This document shows, piece by piece, positions 11,601-22,713 of a stretch of 64,000 bases of DNA; position 1 is the first letter of the stretch, and every line of letters starts with the position of its first letter. Origin of the DNA: Gymnogyps californianus (Eukaryota; Chordata; Aves; Accipitriformes; Cathartidae); assembly GCF_018139145.2 (NCBI RefSeq), contig NC_059481.1, positions 3,956,368 through 4,020,367 on the forward strand, read 5' to 3'. A program made the translations under genes and the position numbers. The notes under the pieces are model-generated. The model searched no databases. It was not told the DNA's origin and was given only the letters and a program-made list of their open reading frames with translations.

Positions 11601-14600
11601 CTGGCTGAGAAATGGGCTTAGGAACAGGAAAAATTTCAAGAAACAAACTCAATAATTAGTGTCTAAAGTTTATCTTACCTGCTTTTGTGTGCACAAAATA
11701 CAAGTGCTGTATTAAGATGGAATGTATTTTAGAGATCCACCACAGATTCATACAGTAAAAAAAATAATCTTCCCCACAATATAATCATGAAAAATAATCA
11801 GACAGTGGGGGAAATAATTATTTTCTTAATGTCTGCAGAGTGCTCAGAGATTATAATATAAAAGACCCTATAAAAGACCATTTAAATTTACATGTTTACT
11901 ATCTTTGTAACGTCTAACTACGCAAACTTCCAGACCTCAAATGTTATTTTCCTGTACCATTCCATTGAGTAAAATAGAAGTAGGCAATGGCAAATGTTTT
12001 TTAACTTGTTCTCTCATTTGGCCAGACACTAGGGGCTCAGAAAACTTAGGTCAATACCAAAGTTAGTGTCTTATATGAAAGCTAGTGAACACCACTACAG
12101 AGTTACTTCTAGTAGAAAGAAGTTCTCCATTTTTAGAAAGACAAAAACAAACTAAGAGGGGGTAATGACACTGAGTTTTGAGGTAGACTTTTAACTAGAA
12201 ATTAATTAAGAATTGTATGTAACCACTTGTTTTTTCAAAATTCAGTCTGAGGTTTAAGATATCAGCCTTCTCTGCTGCACGCTGAAAGTCAAAGTTTGGC
12301 TGCATCATTTACATATCTTGGTTTACTGTTCCCTGCCAAGGGGCCGTGATTCAGTATGACTCATTCATCTGTTAAAATAAGGCTTGTTCCAATATTAACT
12401 TGGGCCAACACAAATCTGACACAGAGAGTAACAAAACCCAAGTTCACTATCTTTGCAGTTTTCTGCAGTTTTTAACTGAAATTGCATTCTGGCAGTACAG
12501 TTGTGACAATGTAGCATACTTTGGCTCCTCTTTATCAAATTATTCTTGCTTTCTTATAACTGCACGTTATAGAAACATCCTATAATGAGGGGATTTTTTG
12601 ATCAGTAATTTTAAAATAAAAATTATAGTAATAGTTTTATGTTTGGTAATTGCTGCTTTGGTTGTACAAGTATGAGGTTATACATCACACCGCTTGCCTA
12701 TTATTTTTTGTACTTTTGAAACCTACAGTTCACTTAATTGAATGATGCATTAAGAACAAATGTGCAACGGAACAGTATTCATATTCAAAACGGGGAAAAA
12801 GAATGTCTTTTACCTTTAGTCAGCAAAACCATCACTCCTCCCTGCAGGTCTTGTGACTTTGAAAGTTTTCTTTTTTTCTTAACAAAACCAAAATCCAGTT
12901 GTGGTCACTTAGGCATTATATTGTCTTGCTGGAAACATATTACCATCAGCACTGGAACTGCAGATAATTATCTTTAGAGCAGTCCTCTATCCACATTTGG
13001 ATAGCAGAGGCTATCCACATTTGCCTCAATTGCTGAATATTCATTTAACTTTGTCCACTTTAAAACCTCATGGTTATTTTTTGAGTGACAGAGGTATAAA
13101 TTATTGCACTGCAAAACTTTCTATCAATTAACAACAAGCGCTGCCTTTTGGTACGTGCACCTTTTAAGCAAATATATTTTGGTTTTGCTCAGGAGTAGTT
13201 GTGGTTGAAGAGCAAATGACAGTGTGGAGGCAAAATGAATTTGGATAGTAAAACACTTTAATCACAATGTTGCAATTTTATCAGTTACACCACTTCCCTG
13301 TCACTTAGAAGACAGGAGGTGGTCTGGGAAGGACAGCGTAGCAGTTCCAGCCATACAGTGCGTGGTTCTGGGGCCCCCTGGGCTCATCCCCACTCCCTGC
13401 AGTTGGAGAGATTATCCTGGACTCTGGTGCAGGCTCTTGGGGTTCCCCCCCCAGCGTCCTTTCTGTACTATGTTTACCTCTTACGTGTCCTCAGCTACGG
13501 GACCGGGCAGCTACGGGACCTCGCTGATGATTAGTCCCTTCAAACCACATCTCATTTCCTGTTTTGCCGTGCCATTGTTGGAGCTCACCATCTGCTTCTC
13601 CGGACACTTCTGGACATCTCTGCACTGTTGTTCAGGACACGTGGTTGATCATACTTCATCTACTTCTACTACAGCAAAAAGGTAGTTAAAGCTCATGGGC
13701 TTATGCTAGTAGCGATGCTGACTAGCCCTAACTCATGCTAACAGCTACAGAAATCCTGTCTGTGTTACAGAAATGAAACATTTTCTTTGCCTCCTGTTAA
13801 ACACGTAGCTTATGCAGACAGAAAGGGCCAAACGTGACGTTCCGGTTATGCTGAAAAACCATGTATCCACCTCCCACTGAGAGGCTTCTCTTAAAATTCA
13901 AGCATACTCACTTTCCAAATACCTTTCCTTCTAAATGCAGTAACTAAACATTTTCCAAGTCACACCCACACTTATTAGTCTTCTATCGCTAGAAGGCCAC
14001 TGGGAGTTCACAGCTCATCCTGTCTTCTAGTTAAAAAAAAACCATCATCAACACAGCCATGGGCAAGTGCTGTCTGTGCTCAGCACCCACTGAAACCAAC
14101 AGTTAACTCTGAGATACGCCTCTACCTTAGCTCGTCAGGCCAAGGTCAGGAAAAGTTTTAACTAGACATGGGTAAACAGTTGCCAACTGTAGTCTTTGTT
14201 GGTACATTTAAAGCAAAATATCGTTATTCGTTGTACAACATACAGCGAAGTATTTTCTTTTTACTACACTGAAAATGGGCCAGCTGCCTGATTTGGCATT
14301 TAGAAGTGTGGTGAAATGGTGCAAAATTAATCTTATTTTCTTGTCATTCTATTACTAAGTGAAAATAAAAGGGAGGAAAGAATTTAAAAGGGAGCAAATA
14401 TATTATTAGCTATACTGAGACTATGCTGAATTTACTTATTTGAACTTTGCAATACTGCATTCCAGCTGCAGCAATCAAAACAGGTGGCTGATGTTAAAAG
14501 CATGGGAAAAACATGCACACGCACAAGTCTTGTTTAAAGGCTCTATATAAATAGAACATAGCCAGATCTTGCGTGGCCCACAATTTCAAATTAAAAAGAA

Positions 14601-14914
14601 AAAAAACTTTTTCAAGGAACTTAAAGGTACCAGGTAGTCTTAATTTTTAGCACTCTGGATTTAAAAGTTTATAATAGAGAGCATCATGCTACAAGAGAAT
14701 CTAAAAGAAAAGGTAACTGGTGCATTTTGATTGTGTAAACTTAAATACACAAAGACTGAAATTGCTGGTACACGCAAACTATCAGATATTATTCTAAACC
14801 AGGTATTTAAGACAACTGAAATTCAGTTCAAGATGGTGAAACAAGTTGAGCTTGTAACTGGACAACATCTCTTTAAAGCAGAGCTTCTTCTCTAAGAATA
14901 GAAGGCAAGGTATT
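8691..14914. other. Intergenic region between NRG4 and FBXO22 3' ends
   Basis: About 6.2 kb between convergent 3' ends. It is mostly AT-rich, with no open frame showing a known protein. Local features are a CAC repeat near 11457-11474, a small hairpin with a duplicated arm at 12984-13023, and a sharply GC-richer block at about 13319-13690. An extended NRG4 3' UTR could reach into it, but I see no evidence for one. Confidence 0.65.
11457..11474 (+). repeat. CAC trinucleotide repeat
   Basis: A short perfect run of CAC/ACC units (about six copies) in intergenic DNA. No coding context is visible. Confidence 0.8.
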
Positions 14915-15469
14915 TTTACGTATTTTCATCTTTATTTAATGAGCGCTTTGTTATTTTTCTCTAAAGATTTTCATTCATCTAGTAAAACCATTCAGTTCTG
15001 TAAATAGGACTCAAGTCTGGGCAGGCTGTGCATCTTTCTTGAAATAAAATCCAGGAAACGGTGGATTTTATGCATCGGTATTTCAGTATGCATCAGTAGT
15101 TTTTCTAGACTGTTTTACATACATAAATAGAGCACATCAAAGTACTGTTTCTTTCTACGTGTTGGTATTTGGACTCCAACTGCCATTTGTGCAAACCATT
15201 CTCATTTTGGAAGAAAGAGGCTTTCTTCAATTGCAGAATTCCATCAAATATCATTTACCTGCAATTCTGATGTGTACAGGGGATTACACAAAATGCAAAG
15301 CTTTCTCACAGCTATTATATTAAACTCTATTCCAACTACAAGATTCGATAATATTACCAAAATGATGTTAATGTTTTGGAAGGAGCTTTGACTGCAAGAT
15401 GTCCACTCTTCCAGACTTCTCAGCTTTCTGGAATGAAACAAACAGCTCAGTGAAGCACTAAAAACATAT
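14915..15469 (-). other. FBXO22: FBXO22 3' UTR (proposed)
   Basis: About 550 bp between the stop codon and the first canonical poly(A) signal on this strand. No other coding potential is seen. The boundary is an estimate, about 15 bp past the signal. Confidence 0.6.
14931..14936 (-). terminator. FBXO22: FBXO22 poly(A) signal
   Basis: TTTATT on the plus strand reads AATAAA on the FBXO22 strand, 534 bp past the stop codon. It is the first canonical hexamer I found downstream of the gene. Confidence 0.55.
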
Positions 15470-15899
15470 TTACGCTTGGTTTGCTTTAGTTGAACCAAGA
15501 TGAATAAGAGTCATAACGGTAGTGTAACCATGAAGAAGGTCATCCTTTATGTCATTACATTCTCTTAATACGAAATTCCCAGTAACTATTCGATCACATC
15601 CTATTTCCCCATGTCCAAAAAAGCCAAAGAGGGGAACATTTGGAAAAAACTTCCTAAATGCATCTGCTTCCATATTCCTTTTGGTTTTATAATGCCGGTA
15701 TCCTCTGCCAACACAGGCAAACATGAAGCCAATGGTGTTACGCTCAGGGATGTTTGCTGCTTTGAGACGCTGCATGGCGGCTTCTGCTGTCCTCTCATCA
15801 GCTACATCCTGGTCTAGCAAAACAGTGGCACTCTGGATCTGGGGACCGCTGAAAGCCAGCCCAACCACGCCGCAGGCATCGCCAGGCTGGGCATTGTTA
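15470..15899 (-). CDS. FBXO22: FBXO22 exon 7 (last coding exon)
   Basis: Acceptor GCCTTTCAG at 15907-15900. It encodes [39 protein letters not shown] and the FIST-C core [20 protein letters not shown]. It ends [10 protein letters not shown] with TAA at 15470-15472. The human protein ends HLGSSK, so this one has a few extra residues. Confidence 0.95.
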
Positions 15900-18800
15900 C
15901 TGAAAGGCAACAGGCACCGAGTTAGAGAACGTTCCAGGGAGACCACTTCCGACCTGAATAAACTCCTGCTGTGGCAGAAGTAGGTTGCCAAGCAGACCAA
16001 CATCCTAGTGATTCTGAAAGCCACCCATACTTAAAAAGGAAACCAAAGCCTTCAAATTTTAGCAACCTTTTTTTTTTTTTTTAGCAACCTTTCACAAGGA
16101 AAAACTTTCACATCCATTACCAGAGATTAAGCGTAAGCCTACCTTTCAAATACATGCCAAATTCAGCAGTTTGTGTATGTCACAGCTCTGTAATTCCAAC
16201 TAAACTATTAGTTAAACTTGAGACAAGATACTCAGCATTTACATATCAAACCAGGGCAGCAGTCCGTAATGGCTCCAGATTCATGCTGCTTTAAGTCTCC
16301 TTGGCTGGCCAGGACACATTGGTTTTAGTAGTTACCTACTTACGCTTTATTAGCAGTAATTTAATGTACGGTCAGCTCTCTTATCTGGAGTAATGGTGCA
16401 GCTGGCGTACATCAGATGCAAGAAAAATGTTGGTATTACTACGGAGTCCAGACCTATGCTGGCATCAGAGGAGCCTGTGGCAATGTCCGCGCTGCACACC
16501 CCAGCACAGGACGCTCCAGTGAGGATGCACCAGCACTCGCGAGTCAGACAGCACAAAGGGCTCTCCCTGTGCAGCAGAGCAGCTGGAGCAACTGGAGCCC
16601 GTATCTGCCCTGCAGGGATCCTGGCGGAGGGAAGGGGTTTAGGCTAGATGAGATCTCACTCCTATGCGTGCCATGTCCTTCAGCAGCGGCAGCATATTAG
16701 GTGTGCTCCTGAGGCACAGTCCTGTTTGCGTGTTCAGCTACTGCTCTGTAATGTGAACCAAACCGAGGCTGATATAGAAACAAAACGTTCACATAAATGG
16801 TCTCTGTCACAACGAGCGATAATTTATCTGCAAGCCAGAGAGTACACACAGACTGCAATAAACACACATAGGGTATCTGAAGCGGGAAATCTCCTTTGCG
16901 GTGGGTTTCTCCTAGCTGGGTTTCCAGAATCGAATTTGTGACAGAGTCATACAAAGCTTTCAGCTTTTCTGGCTAGATCACAGTGTAGCAGTTGGACTTT
17001 ATTCTCTTAAAAAAAAATTATCATTTTACTACTGTTAATGGACATTTCTAATATGACATAACTAAAAGGCTATGGTTTCTGCAGTGTTTCTCCCATTTTA
17101 AATCTTCTTCACAATTTACCTTGAAAAAGATACCTACTTCTCAGAGGTCAGTGATGTAAAGCTCTCCACTTGTCCCCCAGCCAGGATGATACTCTTCTCA
17201 TTCAAAGGATTGACTATTTGATGAAGAAATCGAGTAGCTCCAGACTTCCAGGAGTTGTAGCCAAACAGAAGAACCACCCGGAGATCTGGGTTATTCTTCA
17301 GACCTACAAAGAAAAATACAAATACCAATCCTCTTATTTTTAAATCCTGACCCCTGAAGTCCAACCATCCTAGCCTCTCCTCAAATAATACATCACACCT
17401 TTAGTAATGCCTTTCCATTGCTGCACCTGGGAAAACAAGACACAAGTTGCCCAGGCATTCAGGAGCTGGGCTGCGTTCCCCACAAAAGTGAGAATTTCTG
17501 AGAAGAACCTAGCAAGGAAAAGAAGACTGCATCTGCTTCCTCCAGCTTTCAACTTCTTTAGCAGAGCATTTGAGTTGTACCACAGCCTCTGAAGGCACAG
17601 CTCTTCAGTTTTACTTGGCAGCCTTAATCGTCCTTTTACAGTAAGAACTGAGCGTATAGGCTATTCAACAAGAACCACAACGCAGTAAATAGCTTTACCT
17701 GAAAATTAAATACATTACATGCATCAGCCCGTTGCTTATCCGAAAGCAGAAACTGCCAGGTTCCTAGAAGACTCAAGAAACCCTCATTATATTACTCTGC
17801 ACAGATGATCTACCCCGCTGAGGACACAACGTGAGGAATGTAAACTGTATTTATTGAAATATGCTGTCTTCTGTTCTACCTTTCCTTGCTACAACACCTG
17901 ACTTAGAATCTAAATGCAAAGGTATTTTGGAGAAGAAGAGAAGCAGCTCCTCCCCCCTCCTTTCTAAACTGTAGTGATGGGAATCATTCCCAATGGCACA
18001 AACTCATTTATCATTATTTTTAACCAATTAGAGGTTGCTCAAAACCTAACGGCTCCCTCTGAACGGCTCCGCTTGCAACCTAACTGAGGTAATCTGAGAT
18101 CAATACTCAGGATAACTTAATCTTGATGCTCCGGAGAATGGGAAGAACAAAGATGCATAATTACCAGCTGCAGCCCTAGAGAGCCACAGCGTGCTCTATG
18201 AATGCAGTTAGCACAGAAGCTGTTGCTTCCACGCTGGCGCCTAAAAGAGCAATACAACACTTCACAAAAGCCCAAATAAAGGGGAGAACAAGGACATACC
18301 TGCTTCAGCAAATTTACTTTCATCAAAGACCCTGTTCTTCAAGTCTTTTGAAAAATGGAAGGTATGAATTTTCACCCCATCGATTTTGGGAAACAACAGA
18401 GCAAACCCAGCTTCGCCCTCTTCAATTTCTTGAGGCTGATTGCTGCTTGAACCCATAGGGGTAACTACAAAGATACAAACCCAGACATCTTGCGTTCAAT
18501 GATTCTAATATTTTCGTCTACACTGTAACACAGATTAAAAGAGGCAGAACAGCTTAGACGATGTAAACATGATAGTTCATTTCCATAACAACATATCTAA
18601 TTGACAACTGGTATGATTTTTTGTTGATCTTTTGGTGAGATGAAGTGTGTAGGAGTCCTGCTGGCTATAGATCATGCTGAAGTCGCTTTGGACAAGGAGA
18701 CATGGATATATTTGGACATTTTCCCCCAGCCACACCAAATATAAATCAGTTGGAAAACAAGCACTGTGCAATACTGTGCAATGTCTCAAGCCTTCCTGCC

Positions 18801-20718
18801 AGCTTCTGCAGGTACGCAAACATACTCAGATTTTTAAGGACCACAAGTGAAACAGGGAAAGGTGTTATACGAGTGTGTGATGACAGTATAAAGCAAACTG
18901 ACGCAAATATTGGGAGTGTATTATTGAATTACACTGGTGACAACAATCAAATACCCCACTTATGCTGTGGGAAGAGAATTTAAGGCGAGAAACTAGGAAA
19001 AAAAACTTTCTAATGATAAAAAAAGTGAAACACTAGAGAAAGACTGCCAAGGGAGGCTGTGAATTTTCCATAGTTATTGCATATGCCCCCTGCTAGACCA
19101 TAACAAACAGGTACATACCAAGCATATCCTATACCATTAGCCACAATGTCACTCTGAAAAATATAGATAAATCCAAGAAATAGTCAATAACTACATTAAG
19201 GTGCCTGGAAAGACTGCAATAAGCTGCCTGCTCAATTATATCAACTCTTTTAATTATAACTGCATCACACAAAGTAAGAATTTAAGCTCCACGTGACTTA
19301 GCAGCGACATTGTGAACTCCTTAAAATTTAAGCTAGCGCTGAACAAGGTGGGGGAATATGGTAATCACTGTGAGAACTCTCCCATCAGTCTGCAGGACTA
19401 TGCTTTCAAAAACATATGAAACTGTGATAAACAGGAACCGGAACAGCTGTGCGACACGCTGGACACCTTCAAGCTGATCTCTCACAAAATCACACGTTTT
19501 CCTCCTACCTACAATCCCCGGGGTGACCAGTCCAAGAACCTGACATCGCTTTGGCAACAATTTTTCGAGCGCAATTGCTGTTTCTTTACTGTTTCTTTTC
19601 CTAGCTGTTAAAAAAAGAAGGGAAAAAAAAAAGCAGAGAGAAGTAAAAATTAGTTGTTCTGAACGGTACTGGGACAAACCCTGCAGTCAGTCCCGTCCTG
19701 TTTAACCAATGCTGCCCATCAGTGGCTGCCCTGTTAACAACATGGCAAATCTGTACGCATCAGTATGAGCACGGGACTACTGGCATGCAAACAGAATCAA
19801 CATCCTCCAGAGAACAGGAAAGGAACTCGTCTACGTAAAATAACATACATCTACGAGCTGCGTTTCATACCACAAACGTAAAACTATGCGGTGGCGTTTT
19901 TTGCAAAAGATTTACTTTCCCTTGAAATTCAAATTCCGAGAATTCCCTTTCAGCTGACTTTCCTCCACTACACGCTGTACTTACGTCCCACGCACTTCTT
20001 GAAGCGGGAGCGCGTTAGTTCAAGGTTTACCTTTCTTTTGCTCGTGACACTCCTCGTGCCCGCTGAATGTTTCTGCGTCAGCTATATAGAGCACGGTTTG
20101 CGGCAGCACGTGCACCTTCTGCAAAAAGACGGGAGAAGGACCGTGCTGCCGAGCCCCGTTCCACACGGCGGAGCGAGCCTGAAGCGGAGCGGGAGGAGAA
20201 ACCGCGGAAAACCGTCCCCCGCTCCGCTGGCGCGAGCCCCCCCCCCCCGAAGCGCGAAGGCCCCGACCCCCCGCCCGTCTCGCGAGGGACCGTCCCTCAC
20301 GCCAGCGCCGCCGGGGCGCGAGGCCCCGCGCGCACCCACCTCCAGCTCGCGGGCCAGCGCGCGCACCAGCGCGTGGCTCTCGGCGGGCCCCGGCTCCAGC
20401 GCCGACACCCAGGCGACGCGCTGCCGCGCCCGCAGGATCCGCCGGGCGCACTCCCTCCACAGCCGGCACACGCTGCAACACACGGCGGACACACCGCGTC
20501 GGCGGGGGCGCCCCGGGGCCGCCCCGCCCCGGCCCCCGGCCCCGCCGCCGCCGCTACCTCGGAACCGGAGCCAACCGCCACGGCGGCGCCCACCCCCGCG
20601 GCCCCGCCCCTTACCAGGCGGCGCGCAGCAGCGCCTTGGTGGGCAGGAAGCCGAGGACACGCTCCACCACCTCGGCCAGGTTGCCGAGGACGAAGCCGCC
20701 CTTGGCTGCGGCCTCCAT
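15470..20718 (-). CDS. FBXO22: FBXO22, F-box only protein 22 (complete)
   Basis: FBXO22 is the substrate receptor of an SCF ubiquitin ligase; the family is known for targets such as KDM4A/B and BACH1. Seven minus-strand coding exons join in phase: 20615-20718, 20340-20472, 20031-20118, 19509-19604, 18300-18464, 17138-17303 and 15470-15899. They total 1182 bp, or 393 residues against about 403 in human. The N-terminal F-box ([20 protein letters not shown], then VCRLWREC) spans about residues 11-50. The rest is the FIST-type sensory domain, including [30 protein letters not shown] and the conserved [20 protein letters not shown]. The start ATG has a near-ideal context (GCCATGG). The N-terminus is about 12 residues shorter than human. 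The 3' end faces NRG4; the 5' end abuts UBE2Q2. Confidence 0.96.
15900..17137 (-). other. FBXO22: FBXO22 intron 6
   Basis: A 1.24-kb intron. It contains a T-run flanked by direct repeats (16057-16092) and a GC-richer block at about 16390-16720 in which short open frames appear on both strands. No recognisable protein or RNA gene. Confidence 0.8.
17138..17303 (-). CDS. FBXO22: FBXO22 exon 6
   Basis: Acceptor CTTTGTAG; encodes [20 protein letters not shown], then [18 protein letters not shown] and TSLTSE. Ends in phase 2 at donor GTAGGT (17137). The human equivalent reads DNPELRVVLVFGYN and ILAGGQVDNLSSLTSE. Confidence 0.93.
17304..19508 (-). other. FBXO22: FBXO22 introns 5 and 4 (with exon 5 inside)
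   Basis: Intron sequence 17304-18299 and 18465-19508. I see no repeats of known family and no open frame with a recognisable product. Confidence 0.75.
18300..18464 (-). CDS. FBXO22: FBXO22 exon 5
   Basis: Acceptor CTTTGTAG; encodes [20 protein letters not shown], then [18 protein letters not shown] and a variable stretch to AEAG. Ends in phase 1 at donor GTATGT (18299). It is slightly shorter than the human counterpart in the last third. Confidence 0.93.
19509..19604 (-). CDS. FBXO22: FBXO22 exon 4
   Basis: Acceptor TTTAACAG; encodes [18 protein letters not shown] and [12 protein letters not shown], against human [23 protein letters not shown]. Ends in phase 1 at donor GTAGGA (19508). Confidence 0.93.
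   Translation of the reverse strand, partial: LGKETVKKQQLRSKNCCQSDVRFLDWSPRGL
20031..20118 (-). CDS. FBXO22: FBXO22 exon 3
   Basis: Acceptor TTTTTGCAG, then [18 protein letters not shown], matching human VRILPHTVLYMADSETF. It ends in phase 1 at donor GTAAAC (20030). This is the start of the sensory domain. Confidence 0.93.
20340..20472 (-). CDS. FBXO22: FBXO22 exon 2
   Basis: The acceptor is GTTGCAG and the first base completes a Cys codon. It encodes the second part of the F-box ([19 protein letters not shown]) and a linker ending ARELE, in phase 0. Donor GTGGGT is at 20339. The intron before it is only 142 bp and lies wholly inside the CpG island. Confidence 0.93.
20615..20718 (-). CDS. 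FBXO22: FBXO22 exon 1
   Basis: Starts at ATG (complement of 20716-20718) in the context GCCATGGAGG. It encodes [20 protein letters not shown] and the rest of the first F-box helices, to residue 34 plus two bases. Donor GTAAGG is at 20614-20609. The frame stays open about 80 codons upstream, but I find no ATG there. Confidence 0.93.
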
Positions 20719-20813
20719 GGCGCCGCCGCCGCCGCGCCGCCCCGCGCGGCCTCCCCCTTCCCCGCCGCGGCAACGGCGCTCTGCGTCACCGCGCGCCGAC
20801 GCTACCGGGACGG

Positions 20814-20822
20814 ACTTCCGGT
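20814..20822 (-). promoter_or_regulatory. ETS/GABP-like site
   Basis: ACTTCCGGT on the plus strand equals ACCGGAAGT on the gene strand, about 100 bp upstream of the FBXO22 ATG. A second related site lies at 20854-20863. Confidence 0.5.
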
Positions 20823-20972
20823 CACGCGGGTGCGGGGACACCAAGAGCAGCCACACTTCCGCCGCCTGGCGGCCGGGAGGACGCGCCCCGCTCTCGCGTT
20901 CCCCTCCCGCCTCACCCCCCCCCCGCCCCGCCGCGCCCCCAGCACGGACACAGCGCACTTCTTAAAATGGTT

Positions 20973-20978
20973 TTTATT
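20973..20978 (-). terminator. UBE2Q2: UBE2Q2 distal poly(A) signal
   Basis: AATAAA on the minus strand, followed by an A-rich then CpG-rich flank. It lies 255 bp upstream of the FBXO22 start codon, so the two genes almost touch if it is used. Confidence 0.55.
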
Positions 20979-21927
20979 CATAAACTTGATGCAAGTTTAC
21001 AAATTACTGTACATTGCCAAGTAACTCTGCAATGAGAAATGGGACCCAAACCGAAGCATGCGCCGAAGGTGCGGGGTGGGCCTGCGCCGCGCCGCGGGCG
21101 GGGGCGGGCGGGCGGGCGGCGGCGCGGCGCTCGCAGGCTGCGGCCGCGGAGAGCCGCCTTCACCCGCGCCGCGCCCGGCTGCCAGGGCTGGTACAAAGAC
21201 TGGTACAACCACGCAAGCAGAAAGGCTGGGAAGTCACCCACCGTACATCTGAAACAATACGTATTGGAAGTAGTGCCAAACCTCTCCAATCGTTTCTTTC
21301 GAGCTAAAAACTGGATCTAGAAGCAAACGCGCAAGGACCCGTGGGTGCCTGATAGAGAAAAGAGCACAAATTTGATAGTCAACTAAAAAAACGTAACAAA
21401 AACATGCTTCTGCGCTTCTAAAAAGTGCTTAGTCCACGGTACGCACCCTTAGCTCAGCCCCAGAGGGGTGCAAAGGCCTAATGACTAGTACTACAACCAA
21501 AATAGAATCCATGTAGGTAAGGCAATAAAATATAGTGTAATTACACAGACCCAGATTCATTTCCTAATAAAGAAAGAACAGTTCCCATTAGTCTTTCAAC
21601 AACAAAACCACCGTCAATGACCATGGCAACATTTCTTAAACCTCTGAATCAGATGACATGTTTTTGTACTTTATTGTAGCTTTTATATAAAAATTGTTCA
21701 TTCACGGACTTTCATCTCTATTTGTGCCAATCACTTTATAAGTTCATTAGTTTACAAATGATTGCAACAACCCGTTAATAAAATGGAACACCTAAAAAGG
21801 TTTTTAGTATTTTAAATAACTTCAAGCTTCATACTGCGGCTCTTCTTGTTAAGGAGGTTGAGCCAACAAGTAGCAGGAACAGCCCAGCAAGTTCTGATGC
21901 CCCAGTGGAAGTGACTAGTTACAAGGT

Positions 21928-21933
21928 TTTATT
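21928..21933 (-). terminator. UBE2Q2: UBE2Q2 proximal poly(A) signal
   Basis: AATAAAA on the minus strand about 750 bp after the stop codon. Use of this site would leave about 1.2 kb between UBE2Q2 and FBXO22. Confidence 0.4.
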
Positions 21934-22681
21934 GGCACAGCCTTGCTCTGCTTAAAAAAAAAAAAAAAAAAAACCAACAAAAAAAAACAAAAAAAGAAAA
22001 CAAAACACAAAAAAACCAAACCAAAACAAAAAATTAACATAATCTAAACAAAGAGCATCTTTTCCAAGAAATAGTTCATATTCTCATACAGCCATGAAAA
22101 ATGTTTAATGACTTAACATACATGTGTTTTTCCTATATCATTAATTTGGAAATACTACAAATGCTGTCATTTTTGACCAGAAAAACTACTGTGATTTGCA
22201 AGACCTGACATTTCCTAAAACAGTATTAAACAATGTATTAAACTTCTTGGCTTTAAATGAAACGATACAATGCAAGTCTCTGCAGTCTGCATTTTGCAAA
22301 AGGTAAGAAATACACAAAAGTGTGTGAACAACTCACTCCTATTGAATGATCTCCAGTAACTCGATAGCCTGCTGTAGGGAGCTTATGCGTTCAAATAAAA
22401 AAAGGGAGAAGGGAGGGCGTGGCCCAAATATGCTTAATCCATAAGAACAAATACGGTAAAGGCCCAAACTGCTCAGTCCAGATACCTAAGAAGAGCGGAA
22501 TGGTAAGGCTGTAACTTATACTTTACGTGTCAGTTGACAGATTATCCACTAACTTATCTAATAGCTAAAGTCTTCAGTACAGCTGTTATAGGGGCACTCA
22601 TAGCTTGAGTCTGTGTGTTGGAAAACATAAAAAAGAGCTTGTTTTGTTGACATTGGTCCAGGTATACAACAGTCCTCAATG

Positions 22682-22713
22682 TTAGCCATCTTCTTTCGGA
22701 GGAGTGTACCAGC
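22682..22713 (-). CDS. UBE2Q2: UBE2Q2 exon 13 (last coding exon)
   Basis: Acceptor CTCCATAG; completes Gly and encodes WYTPPKEDG, then TAA at 22682-22684. The C-terminus matches human exactly as remembered. The rest of this exon is the 3' UTR. Confidence 0.95.

Larger units (their letters stand above)
20100..21190. promoter_or_regulatory. FBXO22: CpG island and FBXO22 promoter
   Basis: Very GC-rich and CpG-dense DNA covers FBXO22 exons 1-3 and extends into the proposed UBE2Q2 3' UTR. No TATA box is seen ahead of the FBXO22 start. Candidate sites upstream of the ATG are ETS/GABP-like ACCGGAAGT (minus strand, 20814-20822), a second GGCGGAAGTG (20854-20863), and a CRE-like TGACGCA near 20782-20788. 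This pattern fits a TATA-less housekeeping promoter starting at about 20750-20900. Confidence 0.8.
20950..22681 (-). other. UBE2Q2: UBE2Q2 3' UTR (proposed)
   Basis: About 1.73 kb from the stop codon to the distal poly(A) signal. It contains alternative AATAAA hexamers (minus strand) at 21928-21933, 21670-21675 and 20973-20978. There is also a T-rich tract on the mRNA strand (A-rich on the plus strand, about 21954-22030) and a GC-rich patch at 21061-21180. Which signal is used cannot be told from sequence. Confidence 0.6.

Noticed and set aside
19891..21035. Plus-strand open frames of 377 and 322 codons, and long minus-strand frames overlapping them, in the GC-rich region
   Set aside because: They are Pro/Arg/Ala-rich, overlap each other in several frames and run antisense to true FBXO22 exons. 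CpG islands have few stop codons, so such frames are expected.
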